From Erwinia aphidicola (GTDB lineage: Bacteria; Pseudomonadota; Gammaproteobacteria; Enterobacterales; Enterobacteriaceae), in contig NZ_JACXBP010000004.1 in the NCBI RefSeq assembly GCF_014773485.1, forward strand, positions 496,001 through 560,000: a DNA stretch of 64,000 nt. The letters are read 5' to 3'. The stretch's first letter is position 1. Every line of letters begins with the position of its first letter. A program made the position numbers and the translations under genes. Under the pieces are notes generated by a model. That model was not told the DNA's origin, did not search any database, and saw nothing but the letters and a program-made list of their open reading frames with translations. Shown piece after piece: positions 37,908-50,635 of the stretch.

Positions 37908-40634
37908 CTAATGTTTTAAGCGTTCCGTTGCCAGTCTCGCCACATTCTGCATCTCATCCAGTAGCTCAAACAGCTCAGGCTCAACGGCGCTGATATCCTC
38001 ATGGTGCCGCAGATTTTGCTCCAGCTGCAGGCAGAGCTGTTTCATGCGCGGCACGCCGCTGTAGCTGGCGCTGCCGTGCAGCTTATGGATGATATCGCGC
38101 AGCGCCGGGATATTATTTTCGCCAATATACTGGTCGATCAGCGACTGCACTTCCGGCAGGAAATCCACCAGCATCTGCAGCAGATCGCGGGCGAGGTCGG
38201 GCTTATTAGCCGCCTGGCGCAGCGCCAGCGCCCAGTCGAGGGACGCCGGGACCTCAATCACCGGCGGCAGCGCCTGGCGCGCGCCCGGCGAATAGCGCGC
38301 CAGCAGGCGGCTGAGTTTTTTCTCGTCGATCGGCTTGGCAAGATAGTCATTCATCCCCGCTTTAATCAGCTGTTCGCGTTCACCATCCAGCGCGTGCGCG
38401 GTCACGGCGACAATCGGCGTATTCGCGTGCTGCGGCAGGGCGCGGATCTCTTCACTGGCGCGGATGCCGTCAATTTCCGGCATCTGAATATCCATCAGAA
38501 TAATGTCGAGATGCTGAAGCCGGGCCTGCTTGATCGCCGCTTCGCCGCTATCACACAGGACAATGTGCGCCACCTGCTCTTCGAGAAGAGCGCCAATCAG
38601 CTTGAGGTTGGCTGGGTTATCGTCAACCGCCATCACCCGCAGCGGCAGGCGCGGGCGCTCAATCAACTGCTGAACATCTCTGGCATGGTGATCGACCAGA
38701 ATCGGCAGCAGGCGCGTCATCGAAATCGGTTTGATCAGGCAGGCGGTCACGCCGCGCGCTTTTAGCTCTTCGGTGTACACCTGCATCTGGAACGGCAGAC
38801 CCATAATCACGCTGTCGGCGCGCTGCAGAATCGGCGTCAGCTGCTCACCGGTCATTTCCAGATGATGGCGATCGGCCACCGGCAGCCCCATCAGCAGCAC
38901 ATCGTAGTGCGGGTCCGGCAGCTCGGCCAGCGTTGGGCTGTAGTGGATTTTCATCGGCGTGATGCTGAGCATCTCCATCATCGCTTTGGCGGCGGCGGCG
39001 TTAGGCTCAACGTAGGCCAGGCTTTGCCCCTCAATACAGTCCATCAGGCGCGGATCGCTTGCCGCGTTGGGGTTCAGCGCCAGATTAATGTGGAACCAGA
39101 AGGTGGAGCCGTGGTTCAGGCGGCTGTGGAAGGAGATCTCACCGCCCATTTCGTTGACCAGCTTTTGGGTGATCACCAGCCCCAGCCCGGTGCCGCCGTG
39201 GCGCCGCGAGATGCTGGCATCGGCCTGGCGGAATGCCTGGAACAGCTGCGACTGCTGCTTTTCGGAAATGCCGATGCCGCTATCGTGAATCTGTACTTCC
39301 AGCTCCATGCGGTTGTTGCTCAGCGCCCGTTTTTCCACGCGAATATCAATATTGCCGCGCTCGGTAAATTTAATCGCGTTGCCCAGCAGGTTGACGATGA
39401 TTTGCTGCATGCGCAGCGGATCGCCGATGGCATTATCCGGCACGTCGCTCTGAATATTCAGCGTCAGCTCCAGCCCTTTATCGTGCGCCGACTGCGCCAG
39501 CAGCACCACCACCTCGTCCAGCGTGGCGCGCAGCGGGAACGGAATGGTTTCCAGAATCAGCTTGCCCGCCTCCAGCTTGGAGAAGTCGAGCACGTCATTG
39601 ATGATGCTCAACAGATTATTCGCCGAGCGTTCGATAGTGTGCAGGTAGTCGCGCTGCGTCGAGTTGAGAGTGGTTTTTAGCGTCTGGCGGGTAAAGCCGA
39701 TGACGCCGTTGAGCGGGGTGCGCAGCTCGTGCGACATATTGGCGAGGAACTCGGACTTGATGCGCGCCGCCTCCTGCGCACGTTTTTTTGCCAGATCCAG
39801 CTCAACGTTCTGGATCTCCATCTGCTCCAGCGTTTCGCGCAGATCCGACGTCGCCTGGTCGATATTCTGCTGCATCTCTTCGTGATAGGCCGTCAGCGAC
39901 ATCGCCATCGAGTTAATGCCGTTTTTCAGTACGTCCAGCTCGCCGAGCATATAGCCTTCAACGCGGCTGTCGAGCTGCCCACGGCGAATGCGGTCAACGG
40001 TACTGACCATATTCCGAATTGGCCCGGTAACGTCGCGCATCAGGCGGTAGGCAAACAGCATCGCAATACACAGGCACAGCAGCAGCAGCAGGGTGGAGAT
40101 AAACACTTCTTTATACTGCTGCAGGCGCACCGACTGCAGGTCGAGCTCTATCGCCACATAGCCTAGCGGATTACCGGTCGGTTTGGCGTCCTGCCCCGGA
40201 GACTCATCGGGGTAGTAACTCTCAGAAAGGATTGGCGTGCGCAGAATAACGGAGTTACCCTGGCGCTGCTTCAGGTATCTAGCCGTCAGCGGCGTGTTAT
40301 CCGGCAGGCGCAGCAGGTCAGGGGACTGATGATAATTCGAGGTGACGAACAGCTGATTGTGGTCATCAAACACTGAGATAGCGCGCACGATATCCGAATG
40401 GCGGCGGTGCAGCAGGCTGACCAGCTGGCGCACCGATTCGCGGCTGTGGAAGGTCATACCGTATTCGCTGGAAACGGCCAGCGGCTCGATAATATTTATC
40501 CCGGCATCGGTCAGCTGGGTTTGCAGCTCGTTATAGCGATTGACGACAAAAAACGTCGACAGCAGCAGCCCGATCATCAGCGTCGGCGCCAGAATTAAGA
40601 TCATCATGCGTGCCCGCAGGCTGTATTTGGTCAT
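37908..40634 (-). CDS. barA: Hybrid sensor histidine kinase BarA
   Basis: BarA senses short-chain carboxylates and phosphorylates UvrY, which turns on csrB and csrC. The 908-residue protein (E. coli 918) has a membrane segment at about 11-31, a periplasmic loop, a second segment at about 178-198, HAMP, a HisKA domain with His302 in [13 protein letters not shown], an ATPase domain (DSGIGIS, GGTGLGL), a receiver with Asp715 in [12 protein letters not shown], and a C-terminal HPt with His853 in [11 protein letters not shown]. This is a complete tripartite phosphorelay. It diverges from rlmD. Confidence 0.97.
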   Translation of the reverse strand: MTKYSLRARMMILILAPTLMIGLLLSTFFVVNRYNELQTQLTDAGINIIEPLAVSSEYGMTFHSRESVRQLVSLLHRRHSDIVRAISVFDDHNQLFVTSNYHQSPDLLRLPDNTPLTARYLKQRQGNSVILRTPILSESYYPDESPGQDAKPTGNPLGYVAIELDLQSVRLQQYKEVFISTLLLLLCLCIAMLFAYRLMRDVTGPIRNMVSTVDRIRRGQLDSRVEGYMLGELDVLKNGINSMAMSLTAYHEEMQQNIDQATSDLRETLEQMEIQNVELDLAKKRAQEAARIKSEFLANMSHELRTPLNGVIGFTRQTLKTTLNSTQRDYLHTIERSANNLLSIINDVLDFSKLEAGKLILETIPFPLRATLDEVVVLLAQSAHDKGLELTLNIQSDVPDNAIGDPLRMQQIIVNLLGNAIKFTERGNIDIRVEKRALSNNRMELEVQIHDSGIGISEKQQSQLFQAFRQADASISRRHGGTGLGLVITQKLVNEMGGEISFHSRLNHGSTFWFHINLALNPNAASDPRLMDCIEGQSLAYVEPNAAAAKAMMEMLSITPMKIHYSPTLAELPDPHYDVLLMGLPVADRHHLEMTGEQLTPILQRADSVIMGLPFQMQVYTEELKARGVTACLIKPISMTRLLPILVDHHARDVQQLIERPRLPLRVMAVDDNPANLKLIGALLEEQVAHIVLCDSGEAAIKQARLQHLDIILMDIQMPEIDGIRASEEIRALPQHANTPIVAVTAHALDGEREQLIKAGMNDYLAKPIDEKKLSRLLARYSPGARQALPPVIEVPASLDWALALRQAANKPDLARDLLQMLVDFLPEVQSLIDQYIGENNIPALRDIIHKLHGSASYSGVPRMKQLCLQLEQNLRHHEDISAVEPELFELLDEMQNVARLATERLKH

Positions 40635-40774
40635 AATATTCCCTGTGCGCGGCGTGCAGCTCTGCCGTCCGTGTTGCGTATTATCCTGAATCAGTCGAAT
40701 TTTTTCTGCCGCTATGCCAGGCTACACCCGATTTTTTCCGGCAATAACCCTGACTTTTGAGAAGCAAAGAAATA

Positions 40775-42091
40775 ATGGCGCAATTCTACTCTGCAAAACG
40801 GCGCGTGACGACCCGCCAGACGATAACGGTAACGGTTCATGATCTGGATGCTTTTGGTCAGGGCGTGGCACGCCACAATGGCAAGGCGCTGTTTGTGCAG
40901 GGCGCGCTGCCCGGCGAACAGGTCGAAGTCAGGATCGAGGAGGATAAGCGCCAGTATTCACGCGGAGTAGCGCAGCGCATTATTAGCGCCAGCCCGCAGC
41001 GAGTGGTGCCGCGCTGCCCGCATTTCAGCCGCTGCGGTGGCTGCCAGCAGCAGCATGCATCCAGCGAACTGCAGCAGCAGAGTAAGGCAAAAGCGCTGGC
41101 GCATCTGCTGACGCGGGAAAGCGGCTTTGCCGTGAGCGTCGACGACGTGATTGCCGGGCAGCCCTGGGGCTACCGCCGCCGCGCCCGTCTCAGCCTCAAT
41201 TATCAGCCGAAAACCCAAGCCCTGCAGATGGGGTTTCGCGAAAAGGCCTCCAGCGAGCTGGTCAATATCACGCAATGCCCCATTTTGAAGCCCGAACTTA
41301 ATGCGTTGATTCAGCCACTTCGCGCCGTGCTTAATGATCTGCAGGCGGTGCGGCGCCTCGGGCACGTTGAACTGGTGCTGGCGGATAACGGCCCGCTGCT
41401 GGTTTTACGCCATCTTGACCCCCTTGCTGACAGCGACCGACAAAAACTGGAACAGTTTTCGCATGAGCATCAGTTGGCACTGTATCTTGCCCCTGACAGT
41501 GACACGCTTGTGCAGATTTCGGGAGAGATGCCACACTATCGTTCTCACGACCTGACGCTGACCTTCAGCCCGCGCGACTTTATTCAGGTCAATGACGAGG
41601 TCAATCAGCAGATGGTGGCCCGTGCGCTGGAGTGGCTGGAGCTGAAAGCGGACGACAGGGTGCTTGATCTGTTCTGCGGAATGGGAAATTTTAGCCTCCC
41701 AATGGGTAAACTGGCTGAAAATGTCGCAGGTGTGGAGGGTGTTGCAGCATTAGTGGCGAAGGGTGCGTATAATGCAGAATTGAATAATTTGCATAACGTG
41801 TCGTTCTGGCAGCATAACCTCGAAGAGGATGTCAGCCGCCAGCCCTGGGCTGCTCAGGGATTTAACAAGGTGTTACTGGACCCGGCGCGTGCCGGTGCCG
41901 CCGGCGTGATGGCGCATATCATTAAACTTGCGCCGCAGCGGGTGGTCTATGTTTCCTGTAACCCGACGACACTGGCACGGGATAGTCAGGCATTACTGAC
42001 GTCCGGCTACCAATTGGAACGGGTGACAATGCTCGATATGTTCCCACATACCGGGCATCTGGAATCCATGGTGCTGTTTAGCCGAAAATAG
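40775..42091 (+). CDS. rlmD: 23S rRNA (uracil(1939)-C5)-methyltransferase RlmD
   Basis: RlmD methylates U1939 of 23S rRNA. The 438-residue protein starts [11 protein letters not shown] at 40775 as in E. coli (433). It has an N-terminal TRAM domain, an iron-sulfur cluster motif [14 protein letters not shown], and a methyltransferase domain with [13 protein letters not shown] and the catalytic Cys in [12 protein letters not shown]. It lies 32 bp before relA. Confidence 0.96.
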   Translation: MAQFYSAKRRVTTRQTITVTVHDLDAFGQGVARHNGKALFVQGALPGEQVEVRIEEDKRQYSRGVAQRIISASPQRVVPRCPHFSRCGGCQQQHASSELQQQSKAKALAHLLTRESGFAVSVDDVIAGQPWGYRRRARLSLNYQPKTQALQMGFREKASSELVNITQCPILKPELNALIQPLRAVLNDLQAVRRLGHVELVLADNGPLLVLRHLDPLADSDRQKLEQFSHEHQLALYLAPDSDTLVQISGEMPHYRSHDLTLTFSPRDFIQVNDEVNQQMVARALEWLELKADDRVLDLFCGMGNFSLPMGKLAENVAGVEGVAALVAKGAYNAELNNLHNVSFWQHNLEEDVSRQPWAAQGFNKVLLDPARAGAAGVMAHIIKLAPQRVVYVSCNPTTLARDSQALLTSGYQLERVTMLDMFPHTGHLESMVLFSRK

Positions 42092-42123
42092 GTCCCTGAA
42101 CGGGGGCTACGCCAGGAGAGGAT

Positions 42124-44361
42124 ATGGTTGCGGTAAGAAGTGCACATTTGAATACGGCTGGCGAGTTTGCGCTCGACCAATGGATCACCAGTCTGGGGAT
42201 CTCCAACCAGCAGTCATGTGAACGACTGGCCGAAACCTGGCGCTATTGTGAGGCGACCACTAAAGACCATCCTGATGCCGCGCTGCTGCTGTGGCGCGGC
42301 GTTGAGATGGTTGAAATCCTCTCGATGCTCAGCATGGACTGCGAAACGCTGTGTGCCTCGCTGCTGTTCCCGCTGGCCGACGCCGGCGTGGTTACCGAGC
42401 AGCGGCTTGAGGAGCAGCACGGTAAAGCTATCGTCTCGCTGGTTCACGGCGTGCGCGATATGGACGCTATCCGCCAGTTAAAAGCCACCCATAATGACTC
42501 AATGGCCTCTGAGCAGGTCGATAACGTGCGCCGCATGCTGCTGGCGATGGTGGAAGATTTCCGCTGTGTGGTCATCAAGCTGGCGGAGCGTATCGCCCAC
42601 CTGCGCGAAGTCAAAGACGCGCCGGAAGATGAGCGCGTGCTGGCGGCGAAAGAGTGCACCAATATCTATGCTCCGCTGGCTAACCGCCTCGGTATCGGCC
42701 AGCTGAAGTGGGAGCTGGAAGATTTCTGCTTCCGCTATCTGCACCCGGAAGAGTACAAGCGCATTGCCAAGCTGCTGCACGAGCGCCGTATCGATCGCGA
42801 AGACTATATCGATACCTTTGTGCAGTCGCTGCGTACCGAGATTGTGAAAGAGGGCGTGAAGGCGGAAGTGTATGGCCGCCCGAAACATATCTACAGCATC
42901 TGGCGCAAGATGCAGAAGAAAGCGCTGGCCTTTGATGAGCTGTTCGACGTGCGTGCCGTGCGCATCGTGGCGGAGCGTCTGCAGGATTGCTACGGCGCAC
43001 TGGGCATTGTGCATACCCTGTATCGCCATCTGCCAAGCGAGTTCGACGACTATGTCGCGAACCCAAAACCGAACGGCTACCAGTCCATTCACACCGTGGT
43101 GCTGGGGCCGAAGGGTAAAACCGTTGAGATTCAGATCCGCACGCGCCAGATGCATGAAGATGCCGAGCTGGGCGTGGCGGCGCACTGGAAGTACAAAGAG
43201 GGCGCGGCAGCCGGCGGCAGCGCACGCGGCGCCTCCGGCCATGAAGGGCGTATTGCCTGGCTGCGCAAGCTGATTACCTGGCAGGAAGAGATGGCGGACT
43301 CCGGCGAGATGCTCGACGAAGTGCGCAGCCAGGTGTTTGACGATCGGGTCTATGTGTTTACCCCTAAAGGGGATGTGGTGGACCTGCCGGCCGGCTCCAC
43401 GCCGCTCGACTTTGCCTACCATATTCACAGCGATATCGGCCACCGCTGCATCGGCGCGAAGATTGGTGGGCGCATCGTGCCGTTTACCTATCAGCTGCAG
43501 ATGGGCGACCAGATTGACATCATCACCCAGAAGCAGCCGAACCCGAGCCGCGACTGGCTGAACCCGAACCTCGGTTACGTGACCACCAGCCGCGGGCGCT
43601 CTAAGGTGCACGCCTGGTTCCGCAAGCAGGATCGCGACAAGAATATTATCGCCGGGCGCCAGATCCTCGACAACGAACTGGACCACCTCGATATCAATCT
43701 GAAAGATGCCGAGAAGCTGCTGCTGCCGCGCTACAACTTCAACACGCTGGATGAACTGCTGGCGGCAATTGGCGGCGGCGATGTGCGCCTCAATCAGATG
43801 AGCAACTTCCTGCAGTCGAAGCTGCACAAGCCAAGTGCGGAAGAGGAAGACCGCGAGGCGCTGCAAAAGCTGACGCAGAAAACGTCCAACAGCGTACCGC
43901 GCAGTAAAGAGAGCGGGCGCGTGGTGGTCGAAGGTGTCGGCAATCTGATGCACCATATTGCGCGCTGCTGCCAGCCGATCCCCGGCGATGATATCACCGG
44001 CTTTATCACCCAGGGGCGCGGGATCTCGATTCACCGCGCCGACTGCGATCAGCTGACGGACCTGATGTCGCACGCGCCGGAACGCATCGTCGATGCCGTC
44101 TGGGGTGAGTCTTATTCCAGCGGCTATTCGCTGGTGGTGCGTGTCACCGCCAACGATCGCAGCGGCCTGCTGCGCGACATCACCACCATTCTGGCTAACG
44201 AAAAGGTCAATGTGCTGGGCGTTTCCAGCCACAGCGATACCAAGAGGCAGCTGGCGACCATAGATATGGATATTGAAATTTATAATCAGCAGGTGCTGAG
44301 CCGGGTGATTGCGCGGCTGAATCAGGTGCCGGATATCATCGACGCCAAACGCCTGCATTAA
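42124..44361 (+). CDS. relA: GTP pyrophosphokinase RelA (ppGpp synthetase I)
   Basis: RelA binds stalled ribosomes with uncharged tRNA and makes (p)ppGpp. The 745-residue protein (E. coli 744) has a degenerate, inactive hydrolase domain, a synthetase domain (PNGYQSIHTVVLG, TRQMHEDAELGVAAHWKYK), a TGS domain near residue 410 (VFTPKGDVVDLPAGSTPLDFA), a zinc-finger-like region (IARCCQPIPGD) and a C-terminal ACT domain. GGAGAGG lies upstream. A REP-like pair follows the stop. Confidence 0.97.
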   Translation: MVAVRSAHLNTAGEFALDQWITSLGISNQQSCERLAETWRYCEATTKDHPDAALLLWRGVEMVEILSMLSMDCETLCASLLFPLADAGVVTEQRLEEQHGKAIVSLVHGVRDMDAIRQLKATHNDSMASEQVDNVRRMLLAMVEDFRCVVIKLAERIAHLREVKDAPEDERVLAAKECTNIYAPLANRLGIGQLKWELEDFCFRYLHPEEYKRIAKLLHERRIDREDYIDTFVQSLRTEIVKEGVKAEVYGRPKHIYSIWRKMQKKALAFDELFDVRAVRIVAERLQDCYGALGIVHTLYRHLPSEFDDYVANPKPNGYQSIHTVVLGPKGKTVEIQIRTRQMHEDAELGVAAHWKYKEGAAAGGSARGASGHEGRIAWLRKLITWQEEMADSGEMLDEVRSQVFDDRVYVFTPKGDVVDLPAGSTPLDFAYHIHSDIGHRCIGAKIGGRIVPFTYQLQMGDQIDIITQKQPNPSRDWLNPNLGYVTTSRGRSKVHAWFRKQDRDKNIIAGRQILDNELDHLDINLKDAEKLLLPRYNFNTLDELLAAIGGGDVRLNQMSNFLQSKLHKPSAEEEDREALQKLTQKTSNSVPRSKESGRVVVEGVGNLMHHIARCCQPIPGDDITGFITQGRGISIHRADCDQLTDLMSHAPERIVDAVWGESYSSGYSLVVRVTANDRSGLLRDITTILANEKVNVLGVSSHSDTKRQLATIDMDIEIYNQQVLSRVIARLNQVPDIIDAKRLH

Positions 44362-44363
44362 TC

Positions 44364-44411
44364 GGGTCGGGCATGCCCGACCCCTACGTAGGGGCGACGC
44401 ATGCGTCGCCC
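44364..44411. repeat. Perfect tail-to-tail REP-like pair between relA and mazG
   Basis: Two perfect 20-bp palindromes, GGGTCGGGCATGCCCGACCC (44364-44383) and GGGCGACGCATGCGTCGCCC (44392-44411), are joined by CTACGTAG (44384-44391). This is the clearest copy of the family in the window. It occupies nearly the whole relA-mazG gap and ends about 20 bp before the mazG start, where it could affect expression of mazG. Confidence 0.9.
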
Positions 44412-44434
44412 GCCCATTCAACATGGATATCATT

Positions 44435-45217
44435 ATGACTTCTCTCGATCGCCTGCTGGGCATCATGAAAACCCTGCGCGATCCGGAAAACGGCTGCCCC
44501 TGGGATCGCCAGCAGACCTTTGCCACCATCGCGCCTTATACCCTTGAAGAAACCTATGAAGTGATCGACGCGATCAACCGCGCCGACTTTGACGATCTGC
44601 GCGGTGAACTGGGCGATCTGCTGTTCCAGGTGGTGTTTTACGCGCAGATGGCGCAGGAAGAGGGGCGCTTTAACTTCGACGATATCTGCAACGCTATCAG
44701 CGATAAGCTGGAGCGCCGCCATCCACACATCTTTGCCGATGCTCAGGTGAGCGGCAGCGCTGAGGTGCTGGTTAACTGGGAAAAAATCAAAAGCGACGAG
44801 CGTGCGCAGAAAGCACAGCATTCGGCGCTTGACGATATCCCTGCCGCGCTGCCAGCGCTGATGCGCGCCCATAAAATCCAGAAGCGCTGTAGCAGCGTGG
44901 GCTTTGACTGGACCACCATCGGGCCGGTGCTGGACAAAGTACACGAAGAAATTGATGAGGTTATGCACGAAGCGCAGCAGGCGGTCATCGACCAGGACAA
45001 GCTGGAAGAGGAGATCGGCGACCTGCTGTTTGCCACGGTTAACCTTTCACGCCACCTCGGCAGTAAGGCGGAAACCGCGCTGCAGAAAGCCAATACCAAA
45101 TTCGAACGCCGCTTCCGCCAGGTTGAACAGATTATCGCCAGTCAGGGGATGGAAATGTCGCAGGCTACCCTGGACCAGATGGAAGACGCGTGGCAGGTGG
45201 TAAAATCCCAGGAATAA
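44435..45217 (+). CDS. mazG: Nucleoside triphosphate pyrophosphohydrolase MazG
   Basis: MazG hydrolyses NTPs to NMP and pyrophosphate and is reported to lower ppGpp in starved E. coli. The 260-residue protein (E. coli 263) has two tandem MazG domains, each with the metal-binding EExxD-type cluster (LEETYEVIDAI near 30; EEIGDLLFATVN near 190). I prefer ATG at 44435, giving MTSLDRLL aligned with the E. coli start, over ATG at 44423. The mazEF toxin genes that adjoin mazG in E. coli are absent. Confidence 0.94.
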   Translation: MTSLDRLLGIMKTLRDPENGCPWDRQQTFATIAPYTLEETYEVIDAINRADFDDLRGELGDLLFQVVFYAQMAQEEGRFNFDDICNAISDKLERRHPHIFADAQVSGSAEVLVNWEKIKSDERAQKAQHSALDDIPAALPALMRAHKIQKRCSSVGFDWTTIGPVLDKVHEEIDEVMHEAQQAVIDQDKLEEEIGDLLFATVNLSRHLGSKAETALQKANTKFERRFRQVEQIIASQGMEMSQATLDQMEDAWQVVKSQE

Positions 45218-45329
45218 TTGGCTGACACGATTCAACAAAAATGTGACATGCATCAACCTTATTTTCCCGCCATTCAGGTAATGTCAGGGCGGTAAATGCG
45301 GTGGACGGCACACAACCGGAAACGATCAA

Positions 45330-45358
45330 TTGTCGCACCCGGGGGATTCGGGTATACT
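45330..45358 (+). promoter_or_regulatory. pyrG promoter
   Basis: TTGTCG (45330-45335), a 17-bp spacer and TATACT (45353-45358) fit a sigma-70 promoter, with a start near 45365 and a leader of about 50 nt before pyrG. The rest of the mazG-pyrG gap shows no gene. Confidence 0.75.
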
Positions 45359-45395
45359 ATTTTCCCGTCCTGGTTATTCATTCCATCGTCTTTAA

Positions 45396-47054
<1,659 letters not shown>

Positions 47055-47066
47055 GTGTTTTCATAA

Positions 47067-48433
<1,367 letters not shown>

Positions 48434-48476
48434 GCTGCTGATATCTGAAGCCTGATGGGCTGAGGATTATCTGAAA

Positions 48477-48505
48477 AGCCTCGTCTGTGGACGGGGCTTT
48501 TTTTT
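48477..48505 (+). terminator. eno terminator
   Basis: AGCCTCGTC (48477-48485), loop TGTG, GACGGGGCT (48490-48498) and eight T give a strong intrinsic terminator just after eno. Confidence 0.9.
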
Positions 48506-48640
48506 GCTTATTATATTGTTTTCAGTGAGTTAGATGAGAATTCTTCCGATGCGGAAAAGTCCTGGTTCACGGCGAGTGGGGCGTTTTCTTCGGTAATTTT
48601 GTGTAAATTCCTGGTACTATTTGTAATCGGGAACGTGAAA

Positions 48641-50527
48641 ATGAAATACCGAGCTGATGTTGACGGGCTACGCGCACTCGCCGTACTGCCCGTTATTGCG
48701 TACCACATGGGGATGGGTGGTATACCCGGCGGCTTCACCGGGGTGGATATTTTCTTCGTCATTTCAGGCTATCTGATCTGCGGGATTATCTATAACAACG
48801 CGATGGCGGGAAATTTCTCTTACCTCGACTTTTATAAGCGCCGCTGCCTGCGCATTCTGCCGCCGCTGTTTGTGGTGCTGCTGGCTACGCTTGTCTTTGG
48901 TTATTACCATCTGCTGCCCGCGCAGTTTAGCGACCTGAGCAACAGTGCTCTGGCGGCGCTGCTCTCCGCCTCTAACATCTTCTTCTGGAAAACCACCGGT
49001 TACTTTGACGGCCCGGCCGATCTGAAACCCCTGCTGCACACCTGGTCGCTGGCGGTTGAAGAGCAGTTCTATATCCTCTTCCCTATCGTACTGCTTTTGG
49101 TGGTGCGCCTGTTCCGCAGCCGCACGACGCAGGTGATGCTGCTGGTCATTGTCGCCTCGCTGCTGCTGAGTATCTATGGCGTGACCCGCAAGCCGACATT
49201 TACCTTTTACATGCTGCCAACCCGCGCCTGGGAACTGGCGCTGGGGGGGATTATTGCGGTTGCCGGGCTGGAAGCAAAAACGGCGCGCTTAACCGCCGGG
49301 TTGAAGCACGGCATGAGTCTGACCGGGCTGGCGCTGATCCTTTACGGCTTCTTCCAGCTGAATACCGATATGCCTTTCCCGGGGTGGAATGCGCTGTGGC
49401 CCTGCGTCGGTAGCTTCCTGATTATCCTTGCCGGCCAGCAGTCAGTGGTCTCGCGCGTGCTGGCCCTGAAGCCGATCGTCTATATCGGCATGATCTCCTA
49501 CTGCCTGTACCTCTGGCACTGGCCAATTATCGTCTATGCGCGCATGTTCTTTAACTTCGAGCCGGGCGTGCGCGAGCTGACGATCCTTGGCCTGACGTTT
49601 GCCCTGGCGATTGCCTCACGCTATCTGATTGAAATACCCTTCCGCTACAAACTGGCCTGGGTTTCCCCCGGGCGTATTGTGACCGCATCGGTGGTGGGCC
49701 TGGCGGTGATGTCTGCCGGGGCGATCTATAAGGGCCATCTCAGCAACGGCTCCGGGCAGTTCTCAGCGCAGGCGCTGTCGCTGGCGCAGTATGCGCAGTA
49801 CAGCAAAATGCCGGAGTTTGACTATCAATACCGTCGCGGGCAGTGCTTTGTCGATGGCAAAAGCCATGAGGATAAACCGTTTGACCGCCAGTTCTGCCTG
49901 CAAACCGTGCCGGAAAAGAAGAACTACGTGATGATCGGTGACAGCCATGCGGCGCACCTGTGGCGTGCTGTCAGCCTGGCGGCAGGCAGTGACATCAATG
50001 TTATCCAGGCGACCTCGGCGGGCTGTAAGCCGCTCTCCAGACAGTCTCTGCGCAATCCGTGCAGCGAGCTGGTGGATTACGTGTATGACCAGTGGATACC
50101 CGAGCATAAAATTGATGGCGTGATTATTTCCGCGCGCTGGGCAGCGGAAGATATTGCGCCGCTGCGCGCCACGCTCGACCATTTGAAAACGCGTTCGGAT
50201 AACATCATCGTGATGGGGCCGACCGTGGAGTACACCGAAGCCCTGCCGGACCTGCTGGCCTATCAGACCGACGGTCGTAAGGATCTGGTCGCCTCCTCCG
50301 TCAAGAAAGAGGTGCGTGCAACGGATGCGCAGATGAACGCGGCAATGCTGGCGCAGGGGACGCGCTATATCTCGGTCTACTCGATTGTCTGCCCGGATAA
50401 CGTCTGCCGGGGAATCGCCTCCGACGGCCATCCGCTCTCTAACGATTACGGCCATTTCACCCTCAGCGGAGCGAAAGATGTGGCAAAGCAGGCGATGATT
50501 CAGATGCACGACAAAAACTTTATGTAA
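48641..50527 (+). CDS. OafA/YrhL-type membrane acyltransferase with C-terminal SGNH domain
   Basis: A 628-residue protein that probably O-acetylates a cell-surface polysaccharide. The N-terminal half is an acyltransferase-3 domain with about ten membrane segments, the catalytic His22 in LPVIAYHMG and WSLAVEEQFYILFP. From about residue 375 a periplasmic SGNH hydrolase-like domain follows with YVMIGDSHAAHLW and a C-terminal DGHPLSNDYGHFTLSGA Asp/His pair. The start at 48641 follows GGGAAC. The true acceptor is unknown, and no polysaccharide genes are adjacent. It is absent from this position in E. coli. Confidence 0.9.
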   Translation: MKYRADVDGLRALAVLPVIAYHMGMGGIPGGFTGVDIFFVISGYLICGIIYNNAMAGNFSYLDFYKRRCLRILPPLFVVLLATLVFGYYHLLPAQFSDLSNSALAALLSASNIFFWKTTGYFDGPADLKPLLHTWSLAVEEQFYILFPIVLLLVVRLFRSRTTQVMLLVIVASLLLSIYGVTRKPTFTFYMLPTRAWELALGGIIAVAGLEAKTARLTAGLKHGMSLTGLALILYGFFQLNTDMPFPGWNALWPCVGSFLIILAGQQSVVSRVLALKPIVYIGMISYCLYLWHWPIIVYARMFFNFEPGVRELTILGLTFALAIASRYLIEIPFRYKLAWVSPGRIVTASVVGLAVMSAGAIYKGHLSNGSGQFSAQALSLAQYAQYSKMPEFDYQYRRGQCFVDGKSHEDKPFDRQFCLQTVPEKKNYVMIGDSHAAHLWRAVSLAAGSDINVIQATSAGCKPLSRQSLRNPCSELVDYVYDQWIPEHKIDGVIISARWAAEDIAPLRATLDHLKTRSDNIIVMGPTVEYTEALPDLLAYQTDGRKDLVASSVKKEVRATDAQMNAAMLAQGTRYISVYSIVCPDNVCRGIASDGHPLSNDYGHFTLSGAKDVAKQAMIQMHDKNFM

Positions 50528-50534
50528 CCCGCCA

Positions 50535-50559
50535 CCCCCGGCAGCCGTCGGGGGTTTTT
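50535..50559 (+). terminator. Terminator of the acyltransferase gene
   Basis: CCCCCG (50535-50540) and CGGGGG (50549-50554) with an 8-nt loop, followed by TTTTT, directly after the stop codon. Confidence 0.85.
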
Positions 50560-50569
50560 GTAATTAATT

Positions 50570-50596
50570 TAAGTAAGAATCATCTTATGCCGATAC
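50570..50596 (+). promoter_or_regulatory. Candidate sigma-28 (FliA) promoter of the chemoreceptor gene
   Basis: TAAG (50570-50573), 15 bases, then GCCGATAC (50589-50596) matches the flagellar class 3 consensus TAAA-N15-GCCGATAA with two mismatches. It lies about 35 bp upstream of the chemoreceptor start, so expression with flagella is inferred. Confidence 0.75.
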
Positions 50597-50635
50597 TACC
50601 TGTACCAGGAGTTTTCCTATTACAGAGTGGGCATC

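Noticed and set aside
42499..44529. 676-codon open frame antisense to relA and mazG
   Set aside because: Same cause; it crosses two real genes and shows no domain.
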